Source: Phoebastria nigripes (lineage: Eukaryota; Chordata; Aves; Procellariiformes; Diomedeidae). Taken from it: DNA of 64,000 bases. Positions within the stretch are counted from its first letter, which is position 1. Every line of letters begins with the position of its first letter. The stretch lies in NCBI GenBank assembly GCA_035582835.1, contig JAYKAV010003266.1:5028596-5092595 (forward strand). The letters are read 5' to 3'. Made by a program: the position numbers and the translations under genes. The notes below the pieces were generated by a model. That model was not told where the DNA came from, did not search any database, and saw nothing but the letters and a program-made list of their open reading frames with translations. This document shows positions 1 through 12,900 of this stretch, in pieces.

Positions 1-310
1 GGAGGATGGGACATGGCCCAAACAGGGGAGGCTGGAGGAGGGGGGCACAGTCTCCCTCTCTTTCTCTCCCAGGGTTGGGGTGGCAAAGGGGGAATTGGCT
101 GTGATATTAGGGTACCAGTGAGGGGCTCTGTTGGGGGCTGGGGCTGAAAGGAGAAGGAAGAGGGTCAGGATGGTCCTTCAGTGGTGCACCAGGTGAGGGG
201 TTCCCTGGGGAGAAAGGATCTGAGAGCCCTTTTCTTGTCCTTCATATCTCTACGTTCTGTTCCCGACCGTGCTCCTGCTTTCCCTGAGATCCCAGATAAA
301 AGATGTTTAC

Positions 311-395
311 TTTTTGTGCCGTGCTTTTTCCACCTATAAAGTAGGGGTACTGCCGCCTTTATTAAATAGTGGCTCTAAAGCACTTGAGAGTTCTG
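311..395 (+). repeat. MIR-like SINE remnant, sense
   Basis: The order of short blocks follows the 3' half of the mammalian MIR consensus as I remember it: a GTGCC...TTTCC block, then CTATAAAGTAGGGG, then TATTAAATAGT, then CTAAAGCACTTGAGA. Spacing is close to the consensus but many bases differ, as expected for a very old insertion. Alignment to a repeat library would settle it. Confidence 0.55.
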
Positions 396-886
396 CACGA
401 GATTGCTTGTCCCGTGCTGCGAACGCTCATAACCGAATGCAGGAAGGTGGTACCTGCATGCTGGCTGGGTTGAGCATAACTCTTAATTAGCTTTAAAAGC
501 GCTTGTAAAAAATCCTAGGTGAAAGGTAAAGGAGCGTGCAGAAGTAGGTGTCAGGACCTTGAAGCAAGAGACCTAATTTTCTTTCACCTCCTGCTTCCCT
601 CCTTTGTTTTGTTCTACCAACCTGTTGCATTTTTTCCTTCCTCGTTGGCTAGCTCCAAGCTCTGTTATTATAACCAACAAGGATCCTGTTGTTACACTGA
701 ACTGTTCCTCCCCAGATGAGTTTTGACCTCCCCTTTTTCATGTGGTCAAAAGGCCTCCTGGTCTCGCTATACTTCCAAAAGTTTGCGTGCACTGACTCCA
801 CCTCAAATGATGTTTAACAGCCCTATTTGTTTATGATCAGAGAGCCTCCAACCTATTTACAGAAGCCAGTGAATTAAGGTTCAAAA

Positions 887-1020
887 CCTATTTATGAGGT
901 AGGTGTGTTTTAGTGTCCCTGGATGGAAAATCAAGACACAGAGAGGAAAAGTGGCTGAAGATGCAGCTTGTCAGTGGAGCAGGAGTGAATACACACCCTC
1001 TGTGACGATCCCATCTATGC
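887..1020 (-). repeat. MIR-like SINE remnant, antisense
   Basis: Reading the plus strand, the sequence matches the reverse complement of MIR: TTTATGAGGTAGGTG, then GGAAAATCAAGACACAGAGA, then a GTGGCTGA block and an AGTGGAGCAGGAGTGAA block. These lie in the same order and at about the same spacing as in the consensus. This is the clearest MIR-like copy in the window. Confidence 0.65.
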
Positions 1021-3435
1021 TTTTCCCAAAGCGTCTGTCATCGACTGTATTGTATCTGCGTGGCTTCAAACAGCGTCCTGGTGTAACTCACCTCAGCCTT
1101 GACCACCTTCCCTTCGACAGCTGTGCTGGGAGGCCTCTTGCACGCGAGTCACGATCGTGCTTGCGGGAAGGAATCGGTCCGTTGAGCCCCCACGTGTTGG
1201 GAAAGCCCCTGTGAACAGGCGGTGGGTGGGCAGAGAGGCAAGCAGGCTTTGGACGTGCCATAGGGTCCTGGCAACATCCATCGTGACGATGCAGAGGGAT
1301 CTGAGCATGGAAAGAGGATGCAGCTGCGGCCACCCCGTAAATCGGAGTCCCAAGGCCGCTGGCAGCGTTGATCTCTTGAACCGGTGACCTGCTGGTTGAA
1401 GCAGCCCATGTCCCGTTTCTCGTTTCTGCTCCGCTTGGCCCTCCTCCCGCCGTTTCTCTTTGTGCAAACTCCTTTGCTGCCTTCAGCAGAGAATCCCTTT
1501 CCCCTCCTGGTACAAACGTGCTCCAGGCTGTGCTGAGGTGGGAGTTTTCTCCGTGACTTACCATGTGTCAGCCAGGGATACAAGAGGAAGCTTTCAGGAG
1601 GGATGTGCTGGCAGGTTCCCTCTGTGCCCTGCTGAGCTGGTGCAAGTATTGCCTTGTGTGTGATGGTGATGGGGCATGCCCTGGCATTTAGCTGTGAGCA
1701 GGACGAGGTGAGCCAGTAATTTAGTTTTAATTCTCAGATCTCTGGCAGCAGCAGCAAAGCGCTCTGATCTGCGATGGGAGAGAGCTCAGGGTGTGATTTG
1801 TGCCCTCCCGGCGTGTGATTCATGCCCTCGTTGACAGTGTCAACGTTACACTTTGTTACTGAAGTCAGGGACAGGCTTTATTGCTGGTGGAGATGAAGAA
1901 AGCCTGCTCCTGATGCGCCAGTGGGGTTGTAATGACTTTATTATTGTCCCTGATCAGGAAGGTTAAAGAAAAACTTTGTCTGGGGTGTTTAGAAAAACTA
2001 CCTTCTGTTTTGGGAGGGAGGGGATGAGAAACCTGCTGGAGCTTTAACGTCCTGCTGTGAAAGTGAAGTTACTGTGCGCTGTTTTATAGCCCCCACTAAA
2101 GCAGAGGGCTGGGCGCTGGATCTGCGCTCCTTTCCTCGCCGGCTGACCTTCGGGCAGGCTTGTCTCAGCCCCCCTGCCTGTAAACCGAGGGCAATCGCTT
2201 TCTTCAAGGGAGGCTGTGATTTTTATATCACTGCCTGCAGGAAAGAGTGATCCTGATGCGAATGATGCTCCAATGCAAGGGACTGGGGTTATTTTTTTGG
2301 ATCTCACACTCATGCCCTCCCCTGGATGGACCTGGGCTGCTCGGCGGTGTAGGAAACACCCTCCACACTCACACTAGTGTGCCGGGAGCCTCGGCTTTTG
2401 GGGCAGGGGATTTGCTTTCTTTTTTCATCCTTTGCTGAGCAGCTGCAGCTCCCGGTGCCGTGTCAGACCCGGGAGGTGCGGGAGGGCGTGCGGCACTGGG
2501 TGGGATTCACCTTCTGCCCTGAACTTGCCGGCTTGCCTGCCGAGCTGCCCCTCTCGGCGGGGGGCTGGCGATGCCGGGTTCATTGCTGGCGCTCGGCTGC
2601 CTTGCAAGTCATCCCGTGTCGGAGGTAGCAATATGAAACGGGGCTTTTCCATTGGGGTGGGAGGAGCAGCTAAGCCAGGGTAATGTCAGGGAGGGTACAT
2701 GGGTTCAAGTAGCATCATGTTCACAACATCTTTGTTTAATACGTTAGTCCAGTTAGTCTGCATAACTGTGTCTAAAAATAGAACATATTTTCTCTAAGTC
2801 CTCTAGTTCAAAGCCTCATAAGCCATTTTTTTTCCAGCATTGGTCTCTTACTGCTCTCCTGAGCCTGAAATTCATACAAGGCTATTTGCAAAGTTATCAG
2901 GAAAACCAAGAAGAGTGAATGAACTCTGTCAAATCCTTAAGTTTCAACCACCCGAGAGGGAAGTTCATTAAAGTTGCAGTAACTTTCTGGCAGCCTCTTA
3001 AAGGTGGATTAAGCAAGCTGAGTAAACAAGCCATCTTATGGCCACCATAGACCTTTTTCTAGCATCATTGTCATAAAAGCTCAGGGTCATTGGCCTCTGG
3101 CTGCGGGTGGCATAAGGCAAAGGTGACATCCTGATCTCAAAGCCTGGTGAGGGGTCGGGGCCGTGTCTGTTGGGACACCCAGGGGTTTGCTCTACCTCCC
3201 GGTTTGCAGAAGCTGCCGGAGCCCGGGGGAGACGGCTGCGATCGCATGCGGTGGCTGCCCCCCCCCCCCCCCCACGGTGTGAGGGGAGTCACCCCAGCCG
3301 ATGGTTTCAGCATGCGGTAGAGGGAGTGTGTGTTTAAATTTCAGAGCTGTCACTGGATCCGGCCCAGTTCTCCCAGCGGCATAAATATCTGGCCTTCAGC
3401 ACAGCCGTGGAAATTCATGTTGTGTTCTCTTGCAG

Positions 3436-3524
3436 GTTACTTTGGTTTTCAGCTCTCTGTGCTGACATGGTAACTGAACGGTGGCTTTCAGCGACAGGCG
3501 GACGGGGACAGCTGCTCCGGAGAG
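3436..3524 (+). other. PPARD: Candidate PPARD 5' UTR exon
   Basis: An 89-base block is flanked by a good acceptor (TGTTCTCTTGCAG, ending at 3435) and a GTAACC donor at 3525. It contains GGTGGCTTTCAGCGACAGG and GACAGCTGCTCCGGAGAG. These resemble, in order, a non-coding second exon of the human PPARD mRNA as I recall it (GTGGCTTCTGCTCACCAACAG followed by GACAGATGCACCAACGAG). It carries no long open frame. If correct, the intron to the ATG exon is about 11 kb. RNA reads across the junction would confirm it. Confidence 0.5.
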
Positions 3525-6500
3525 GTAACCCTTCCCTTTACACGCGGGCGATCTACCAAAGCGCTTATCCTACGTATGTTTTTAAAAACTTGGGATAGGG
3601 AAGAGCCTAGGAAGTGTGGCTTGCTTTCAGCAAGTTTTACTTTTGTCCACGAGCTTAAACTTCCTTAAATTTCTTTTTAAATTTAAATTCTATGGCTTAT
3701 TTTTGTTCAGTTTCTGAATACAATCTTTATGGATTATGCTTAGGAGTATGCTGTGAGTATCGTGGTCTAATCCTGTTCTTCTAAGCTGACTGTTACATTC
3801 AAAGTATAGGAACGTAATATTTTATTATTTCACTGATTATTTTTTTTTACAACTGAAATTGGCTTTTCTAGACTGGGGAGGGCACATGAGATCAGGGACC
3901 GCACTTGGGTAAACGATCACCTAACGATCCGGACACGCAATCTGGCAGCAGTACCGATCCCGTCTATCGCTGTGTAACTGCCTTACTCAGACAAAGCTGA
4001 GCAGATTACAGCCGAGCTGGGACTGGGGTTTTGAGGAGGTGGTCAACACGGGCTGGGGGGGACGTTGTCCTGCCTGCAGACCTCTGAAGCGATGCCCGAA
4101 AGTCTTCGCTGTGGTCGCCCTGCACCCAGATGCTGCATGTAGCTTCTAACGGTGCTGTGGTTGTCTGCGCGTAGGGGGTGGATTTATTTTTGCCGCAACA
4201 CACGTCTAAGGTGTTTAGTTGGACAGAGATGTGGTTTTCTGTGTCAAGTTTGTGCAACTGTTGTGCTGTCTCTGTTTGGGCATTCAAGACGTGGGCTTCC
4301 AAGGATCTTCAAAGCATGCAGAGAGGATTTTGTAATGAGCCACATGAGGCTTTGCTGATCAGAAGAGCATTGTTGTACAGAATTGCTTACTGATGTTAAT
4401 GGTCTCCATCTCTCTAGCCTGTTGCCTGTTGCCAAATATGTATTTTTACAGTACATCTTGTTGCCTTTCGGGGAATATTTCATCTGTGGCTATTGAATTA
4501 TGAAGTGGAAATCTGCAAATGTTCTTAGAGACTGAGGAATAGCATGACAAGAGACTCTTGGGCTCCTTCGTGGAGCGGGACCTGATATGCAAATGATTTT
4601 TTAATTGCGTGAGATGATGTTACAGTGCTTATGCCTGAAAGGTTATTTGCTGCCAGAACCCAGCCTGGCTTGCCCTGACTATGAAATTTTAGAGATGTTG
4701 GTTTATTTTGTGATTTGTATTGGCTCCCTTGCTTTATAGCAGGAACAACTGCCCTTGCTCATACCCACAGATTTGTCAGGCTGTCTAGCTGCTTCCTCAT
4801 CAGGCGCCGCAGAGCAATCTCTGCTTTTCTAGAAGTGTCACTATTCAGATATATACTGCTTATCACTGCTGCAATAATTTTGGAGACTCTGGGAAAGTCT
4901 AGACAAGCAGAAGTGATTTCCATAGTGAGTNCAAATAAGATTTTTCTGTAGAACTAATTTCTTTTTTTTTTATTTTATACTCTGAAATGCGCCTGCATTG
5001 GCAGAATGCTTAGGAAATTACTTTCCCAAAGCAGGGTTTAGAGTGGAACGATTGATGCCAATATGAAGCCTTTTGGTCAAGGAGATTGTGAAATGCATCT
5101 TCCCCAAAATAAATGTTTTGGGATGACGTTCACTGGAGCCCTGCTTGATTGCAAGAAGGGTTCAGAGCAGAACTGACTCGAGATGTATCTTAGTTTCAGG
5201 GTGACTTCTTAAATGCTCTAATATTCACTGCTATGATCATAGCGTCTGGAAGATGTCTGTGTCCTCCAAGGCTTAGCAAAGAGCTTGCGAACATCTGAGA
5301 TCATTTGGGTCAGATCTTTCAAACTGGCTTTGCAAAGGGCCCTGATGTACATGTGTGTGTCAGGGTGCTTCCCTGGGGATCCCTGTGGACAGGTGCTGCT
5401 CGAAAGTGTGAGTTTTGCGGAGGCTGTGGTTTGCAGGGGAATCCTGACCAGGGAGGAGCTGGCAGGATGAAAGCACAAGCCAGAAACGCAAACATTTCTC
5501 GTGGTGCAGGGTCAAGCCAGAGCACATCTCTGAGGCTTGTGGATAGCAACAGCCAGATAATGTCCATGCTAACCAGAATCATTGCCCTCATGGTGCATTT
5601 TCTGGTTGGCNCTGGTCTGGGAACTGAAACTTGAAACAGCAAAACCCAGAACATGTACGTTCAACCCTGTAATGTGGGGTTGGAGACAGGGAACAGTTCT
5701 GGTGGTTTAAAAGGGCAGATGAGCTTTCCTACCTGAGCTGATAGGAAAGCATTTCTTTGATGGTCTGTTAAAACAAACTTTACTATGAACCATACTACTG
5801 CCTAATGAATGTCTCGTTAGGAAAGCCTTTGTCAGGCCAAAGAGAGGATGGGTGAGATGGCTTCAAAATAAGCAGTGTTTTGTGCAGTCACCTCAGTGAT
5901 GGGAACCTAAGCTCAAATATCCTGCCTGACTTTTTACAAACATTTTTTTAATGCAACTCTTGATTTCATCTTAATGCAAATCTGGAATATTTCTGAAGAT
6001 GCCCAAATCTGCTTTTCACCTTTAAGTTGACTATATGGATTCTGCCAGAGCTGTTGGACCTTGAAGGCTGTTAACCCCATGAGGGCTGATGGTCAGAGAC
6101 CCACATCTCTGAAAAAAATCCGTGGGTTCTCATGTCCATGGGGTAGGTGTTATGTTGTGGGACTTAGGGACACGGGGATCTCTGGAAAAGGGTTGTTGGT
6201 AAGCTTGAGCTTGGGGCTGGAGCTGGTGGAGCCTGCTGAGCTCCCAGCAGCTGGCTGTGTTGGGAAGTGGTAGTCATTGGCTCGCTGTGTACCTCTGCTG
6301 CTCTCTCCGTACCCCCAAGACGGTGCCAAAGATGTGAGGATGTTATGAAAAGTGCTAATGCTTTGCTCAAGCGTTTTGTTTTCTAGAGGCTGAGGCGGAA
6401 ATCCAAATGGTCAGAGCACACTGCGATCCTCTAATTGGCAGAGGAGTCTTGGCAGGATCACGCTGACATGATCACTGCTTGTATCGCTGCTGAAAACACA

Positions 6501-6925
6501 GGGAAACCTCTGTTCCTCCAGTCGGCTCTTGCTGTATGAGTGTGGCCAGAAGTAGTAAGGAAACATCATTCCCCTCTAGTTCCCTAAGAGGGTGTTGAAC
6601 TAGTTTGTGTAACAAAGTTATTCTAATGTTCTCTGGCATTTTCCATATGGAGATGTATGCAGTCAAACTCAGACTCCCTCTTTTTTCCTGCTCTGTGGTT
6701 GAAATCGAGATGCAGCNAACATGGTGATTTGTTCTAACCGTTTCGGTGCGTACGTTCCCAGGCCCTGCTGAATCATCTGAACTTGTGCCTGGGCATAATC
6801 GCTCACTGTCAGCTGCGTCCTGGGATCAGAGCAGCATGGCTGGTGCCCAGGATATTTTGCTAAGGTCTACAAAACCGGTAGCACTGGGAGTCCAAGTGTA
6901 AGCATAACAAAACTTACAGGCTGGT

Positions 6926-6959
<34 letters not shown>

Positions 6960-9900
6960 CCTGGTTAGCCCATGGGATCTAAAATCTCAGTCGCTGCAAA
7001 GAGGAGAAGGCTTGCTGCTGGTTTTGTGGGCATTTTCCTGGATCTGGGAGCACTGGCAGCCTAGCAGTAAAACTTACTGGCCTGCTGGGTGTTCGGCTCC
7101 AGACGACAGGCTGCGCACACGCGTGTATGATCCAGAGCGATCCAGTAGCCTGCTGCTTCTTTTCTACCCCTCATTGCTTTTCTGGGGAGCTGATTGCCCC
7201 ATCCAAAGCAGGGGTGATGCTTGCTGGTGTCCCAGTGACATTGAGGCTTTTGGGAAAGCTGAGATGTGTCCTGGTGTGCGCAGCACTGCCAAATGACAGC
7301 CTTACTTGCTGCCACCGGTGCTCCTGTTTGCAGCGACAGCTTGTTCCACTCGCTGCTTTCCTGGTTTTCCATGTAAATGCTGCTCTGAGCCTGTAACGCC
7401 CTGTGCCCACCGTTTGCCTTGGGAAGTGTTGTTGCTGTTCCCGTGAGCTCCTCCCTTGTCAGCCCTGTTCTATAATTACTGATGTTCCTGAAACCAGATC
7501 CTTCCACATGTCCTGTTCAGGTTTGGGACGACAAGGGGTCCGTAAGCAAACCGAGTGCCCTGGAGTAACACGCAAGAGGACTTCAGGAGTTTCGGAAAGC
7601 ATCAGCTTACAGCGGTTCGGTGGGTTCTCTGAGCCACCAACCTCCTCGTCTTCAGGATGGTAAAGGAAAGGGGAATATATCCCAGATGGCTTCTCTGGCA
7701 CTTGCAGAAAAGAAGCAGGGGTGGGAAAGCTGGCCCTTGTGGAGCAGCGGCAGAGGCTGCTGGAGGAGCATAAGTAGAAGATGCCAGGCTGGGCGGCAAG
7801 TGCCTACTGTGGGTTCAGAGTCCCCTGCGGACATTTAACCATCTCTGCAGCCCCCTGCAAGCTGTTCTGTGCCTCTCCCCCGGCAGCGTGTATGCTAGGT
7901 TTGCAGCCATGTTCCCAAAGCATTGCCACGGCTTCGCGGCCACCTCTGCTGTGCCCTGGGGTGCGGTGGGGATGATCCTCTCTCCTTACCAGACTTAATG
8001 GTCTTCTCAAATGCCGTTTCCAGCTCTGAGAAGCCCCAGTGGCGTCACCTTCCTGGTACCTGCTTGTTTCCTGGCTGTGGTCCTCATTCCAGCGGGTCAG
8101 ACCCACGTGCCCCTCCTGCCCCTGGGTGCTCCGGGCTGTCACGAGTTGACAGCAAAACACAAATATCGGTCAGCCATTGCCAGGATGAGATGTGCCAGTT
8201 TATTTGCTGAAAGTAATCTTGGAAACGCTTCATATAGGCATGTACAACAGGAGAAGACGGTCATGAGCAGCATGGTGTGCTGATCTGGGGCCGGGGAGGC
8301 CAGACTTGCGAGCGTGACTGCGAACAGGTGTCAAAATCCGTAGTACGGGAATAAACAATGACGCTTGGCACCGATGTATTCCTCTGCACTTCCAAAACAT
8401 GCCGTCTCTGTGAGCTAATGCAGCAAGGAAAGGATCAGGAAGGAAGCACTGTAAAAGTCCTGGGTTTGTTTTTTCGGTTTGTTTGNTTGGTTTTTTTTAT
8501 CATGAAGGAAATGGAGGTATGGGGGTTGACAGGATTTGCTGAAGGTCTTGAAGCAGGACTTCAGATAAGAGCTAACAACTGCTCAGCTCTTCGCTGCCCG
8601 CCCTGCTGTTACCCCTTCTGCAAAAGGTAGCTGCGGAGCCCGGCTCATCAGAGGCTGAAGAGGGCAGGGAGTCCCTCNGCTGGAAAGGTGTGTAGGGATG
8701 ATTCCTGTAGAAGCATTAGCCCTATCCCAGTATCTGCCATCTCAAGATTTCAGAGCACATCTGATGCGTGCTTGGAGCTGCTGGAGCCAGGGATGTCTGC
8801 AGCTCCTGGAGGATGAATTGAAAGAGAAGAGCAGCCTGGCAGACCCCCCTTTTGCACGTGGTTGTGACTTCATTGCCCAAAGTCTGATTTGCTTCTGTTT
8901 CTGTGACACCTCTTGCTCTCTGAAGAAACCCAGCACAGGCAAGAAAGCAGGAAGTTCCTTTTGGAGCAAAATAACCGTGACCTGGTTTTGGGGACAGCGT
9001 CAACTGTGGTACGAAAAGAGAAGAATCCAGCGAGTTTTGTAACCTTTCTAACTCCTTTTTTTCTTTTTTTTTNCCCCCCCCTCAGTGTCCAGGAAGTGGG
9101 TGAGTTAAAACATGCCGTAGATGTGTGATTCATTTTGGCAAGCCTGGCTGTTCAAGGCAAGCGAGGGAATCTCCTGCACCCTCTGTCACATGTTCCTGCG
9201 TAATTAGCAGCAACACGGTAATAGCAGTTCTGGCAGCACCCTGCTGCTTAGTCGGCTGGGCTCGTACTTGGTGAAACGCGGATAGCCTGCACAGAGCAGC
9301 GCTGGAGAGAAGATCACGGGACTGGACTGAGGCATGGTACAATGTCTGAGCAGATGCTTCAAGGGGAAAATCTGGCCCTGAGTGTCAGCACTGGCCAGGG
9401 CTGCGTGGAAGGGCTTTTCCTTGCTAGCTCTAATAGTTTATTTCTGTGCGTAGCCTGCCTTGCGGCCAAGACTTGGAGTAAGGGAGGAAGCACTTGGGTA
9501 GTAAGTGCTGCTGAGATCTCATTAGCTGATGAGTGGGTGTGTTGATCTTTCAGGAACAAAAACAAACATGTTTTCAATGTTTGTCTCTCCTGTTTTGTGC
9601 ACTTAGTTACCTTTCCTGTATTGCAGCATCTGCTTAGCTCTTATTTGGCTTTTATTAGTAGTATCCCTCCTCTGATGTGTAGGAGGAGGAACAGAAACTG
9701 GTACTTGATCAGCAAATATTGGAAGCAGTGACACAACCCAAGGGACATCTGCAAATGATGGCCAACAAGCGGCAATCACTTTTTTTTATGGATGCAATTC
9801 AGTTTTTGTTTGTGGATTCAATATGTGTTGCACGTCACAAAGCGCTGCTGTACAGAGGGCTGAGTTCTCATCTCGCCCCTTCCAAAAGGATTCACTTCTG

Positions 9901-12900
9901 TTGACTGTGAATTTGGCTAATATTTTTGTCCAGAGGAATAAAAACGCAAGCCAGAAGCGCTCCCACGGTAAATAGGTTTCCTTTTGGAATTCCTGGTGAC
10001 CTCTTTTACAGTAACTTGTTAACAACCGCTTTGAGCGGATCAACTCTGTGATTTGGCCCTTGGGAGGTTTGGACCTTTTTTTGGCACTTTGCTTTGCCTG
10101 GAAAATCCTATCTTCCAGGGATGGATCTCATGTGGTGACACTCCAGACAGCAATGGGGACTTGGTCAATCCTATCTGCATAAATATATTAGAAACAAATG
10201 TATGTTCTCCTGGAGGGAAATGGGGGGTGGACGTCCTCTCTCCACCCCCATGAGCACGCTGAAATTACCTCTTGTTTGAGCTCACCACCAGTGAAACTAA
10301 ACCTGATTTAAAGATTGAGGTCCTTCTAATTACAACCACTTCCTTGCTCTTATTTTGTGGCTGTCTGGCTGCCAGCGCCCGGGTGTCTGTGTTGAAACGC
10401 ACGTCCCCTTCTTGTGACGCTTCGCTCTGCTTGTGGGACTCAAACACTGGTGAGAAACTGGGCTTCTCCATCACATCACCCCACCACCCCTCCTGCGCAC
10501 GGACCGCAGGGAAACGGGCACTTCCTCGCCGGTTTGTCAGCTTCTGTTTCTCTGAACTTGGTGCCAAGGTTTACATGCTAATCAGCAGTAAGGAGCTCTC
10601 GGGCCAAAAGGGTACAAGCTGCACATTGATGAATTGGAGGCTTGGATCTTGGTCGGCTCCAGAGAAGTACTGCCTTCTTGCAGGGGGTCCACTGATTTGT
10701 CCACTGAAGATTTGTCTCCTTTTAACTTTTGTTCCTGTTTTTTTTCCCCCTCTCGTTGTGCTACGTCTCTTCCCCCCCATTCCCACCATATGGTTTAGCT
10801 TGGCATAGATGCCAGCGCCTGCTTCTAGTAAAGATAAACCTGTTGCCTGCGCTGTTTGCAGCATGGGAGCGGGGCAGCCAGCAGGCATCTGCCCAAGCCC
10901 GGAGCCAGCAAACAAACCCACCCTCNGCCGGCTGCAGGCTCCCGGGAGGGAGGCTGCTGTCTCAGCCAGGGTTACTGAAGCTCCTTGGAACGGGGATTGA
11001 GGCAAGGGCAGAGCAAGTCACAAGATGCTTGCCCTCTTGCTCATTCCCATCCTGTGGGAAGAGGAAGGGAAACAGCTTTGCCGGATTCTCTGGAGAAGCT
11101 TAGGAAGGAATTCACAGTCCTCGTCCTTGTTTCCATCTTCTTTCCATCACTGCCCTGTGACAGCTGTCGAACAGAAAAAGGGGGTGGCTACACCGGGCAG
11201 GAACCTCTGCCCTTCTCCCTGCAGCTCGAAGCTTGTGTGCTGTGCTCCGGCGGGTGGCTTTATAGCCAAGGGGAGGAGACTGAGTTATCCCTCCTCTGGC
11301 TCTGCCCACTCGGCAGCTGGATCTGGAGGCACCAAACGGATGGAGAGGTCCTTGGGTTGAGATGGGGCCTTTGGCCATCCTCTGCCATCCACGCAGNCAT
11401 CCCCGGTGCCGTCCCACAAAGATGCAGGGCTGCAACAACCCTGCCCGTGGCCGTGCTGGCAGGGCAGGTCCCTCCTCGCGCTCAGAGGGACAGAGTTCGG
11501 ACAAACCTTTGGGGAGCTCCAGCTTCCCAGGATACCCCACTCTGAACTGCAGGGATTGCAGGGGAACAGAGCGTGTGTGAAACCTCAGCAAATCTCCGCA
11601 GTCTCTGCATGTTGCCACGCCGCTGCCCCCAGCCCCGAGGGGTGGGCTGGGGGTCCGCATCTCCCCNGGGGCCCTGCCGAGCCGGCTCGCTCCACGCCGG
11701 GGTGCGGAGGCACAGCCCGTGCCCTGCTTTTCATCCGGGCAGTGGCTGCCTTGGCCTTTCATCTGCCGAAGGCGGGGGGTGCAGCCTCCCGTGTGAAATC
11801 AATCCCTTTTTCCACCTCCTCTCCCTCTATCTCTGTTGTTTAGAAAACAGGGGAATGGCTAAGGGAAAGGCAGGTGTGCAAACAGCTCTCGCAGCTTCCC
11901 TCTGCCCAGGCCCCTGTACTCTTGGCCTGCAAGGAGATATTAAAACAATACATTCAGAGCCTTCTGGTAAAAGCTTTTCTCTCTCTGGCTCTCCAGCCAC
12001 TCTCGAAGGGTGGGATCCGAATCCTTATCCTTTCAGTAATGCCTGCGTGCACATGGGGAGCCCTAGCTGGAGCCCGGCGTTGCTGTCTGTGCGCATCTCG
12101 CCCTCTGCTTTCCCCCTTCTCATGGCTGCACGCCCNTCTCTAGCCAGACTGACTCCAAGCACAGTTTTGGGGTTGCTTTGGTGAGTTTTGGGGAGCAAGC
12201 TGTGTGTCACAAACTTGCTGCCACCCNGGGAGTACCCGGCCCTGAGTAGACCTGGCAGATGGAGGACAGCGTGCCAGGGATGCAGCTGAAGAAATGTGCC
12301 CACGTTATTCCAGTGGTAATGTGCCATGAGGCATCTGGGGCAAAGCAGAGGGCTCCATCTGCACTGACTTTAAAGCAAGTGGCCTGTGCTGGATGCCAGA
12401 GACAAAGGAGAGCTAATAAGCAGCTCATTAAGCTGCTGCTGGATGTATTTTCCACTGTAGACTAGTTTCTCCTGCCACAAGCTTCCCCCACTAACTGCTG
12501 TTCCAGGCGAAAGCGTTTTCCTGATGTTTGTACATTCATTTATATATAGCCTTCAAAATGATCGAGCTTGTTACCCTCCATCTCCGATGAATAGGTTTTC
12601 CTGCCTGTGTGCCATGTCCCACCGCGCGGGATGTGTGAGAGGAGGCCAAGGATAACACAGCCCTTCAATGGTGCCTTAGTGCTCTTGCGGAGGCACGGGA
12701 AGGGAGCGCTCTGCCCTTGTCTAAGCACCCCTCTGCCTGCTCCTGCTGTAAAGGAGAGCGGGACAGTCATGCTTGCTAGTTGCCTCTAACATACCTCTCC
12801 TTGAAACAAAACCATCTGTCCTGCCGTCTGAATTCCCAGCGTGGAAGGGAAAAGCAAAGCCCCCTCGCCTGCGGGAGACCCAGGCTCCGGGGGGTGACTT

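Larger units (their letters stand above)
1..3435. other. Non-coding sequence upstream of PPARD 5' UTR exon
   Basis: I see no coding exon with convincing splice sites or a recognisable protein on either strand. The stretch holds two MIR-like SINE remnants (listed separately), a C homopolymer near 3258-3273 and a GC-richer patch around 2430-2640. It is most likely the promoter region or first intron of PPARD. The true first exon was not identified and could lie left of the window. Confidence 0.5.
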
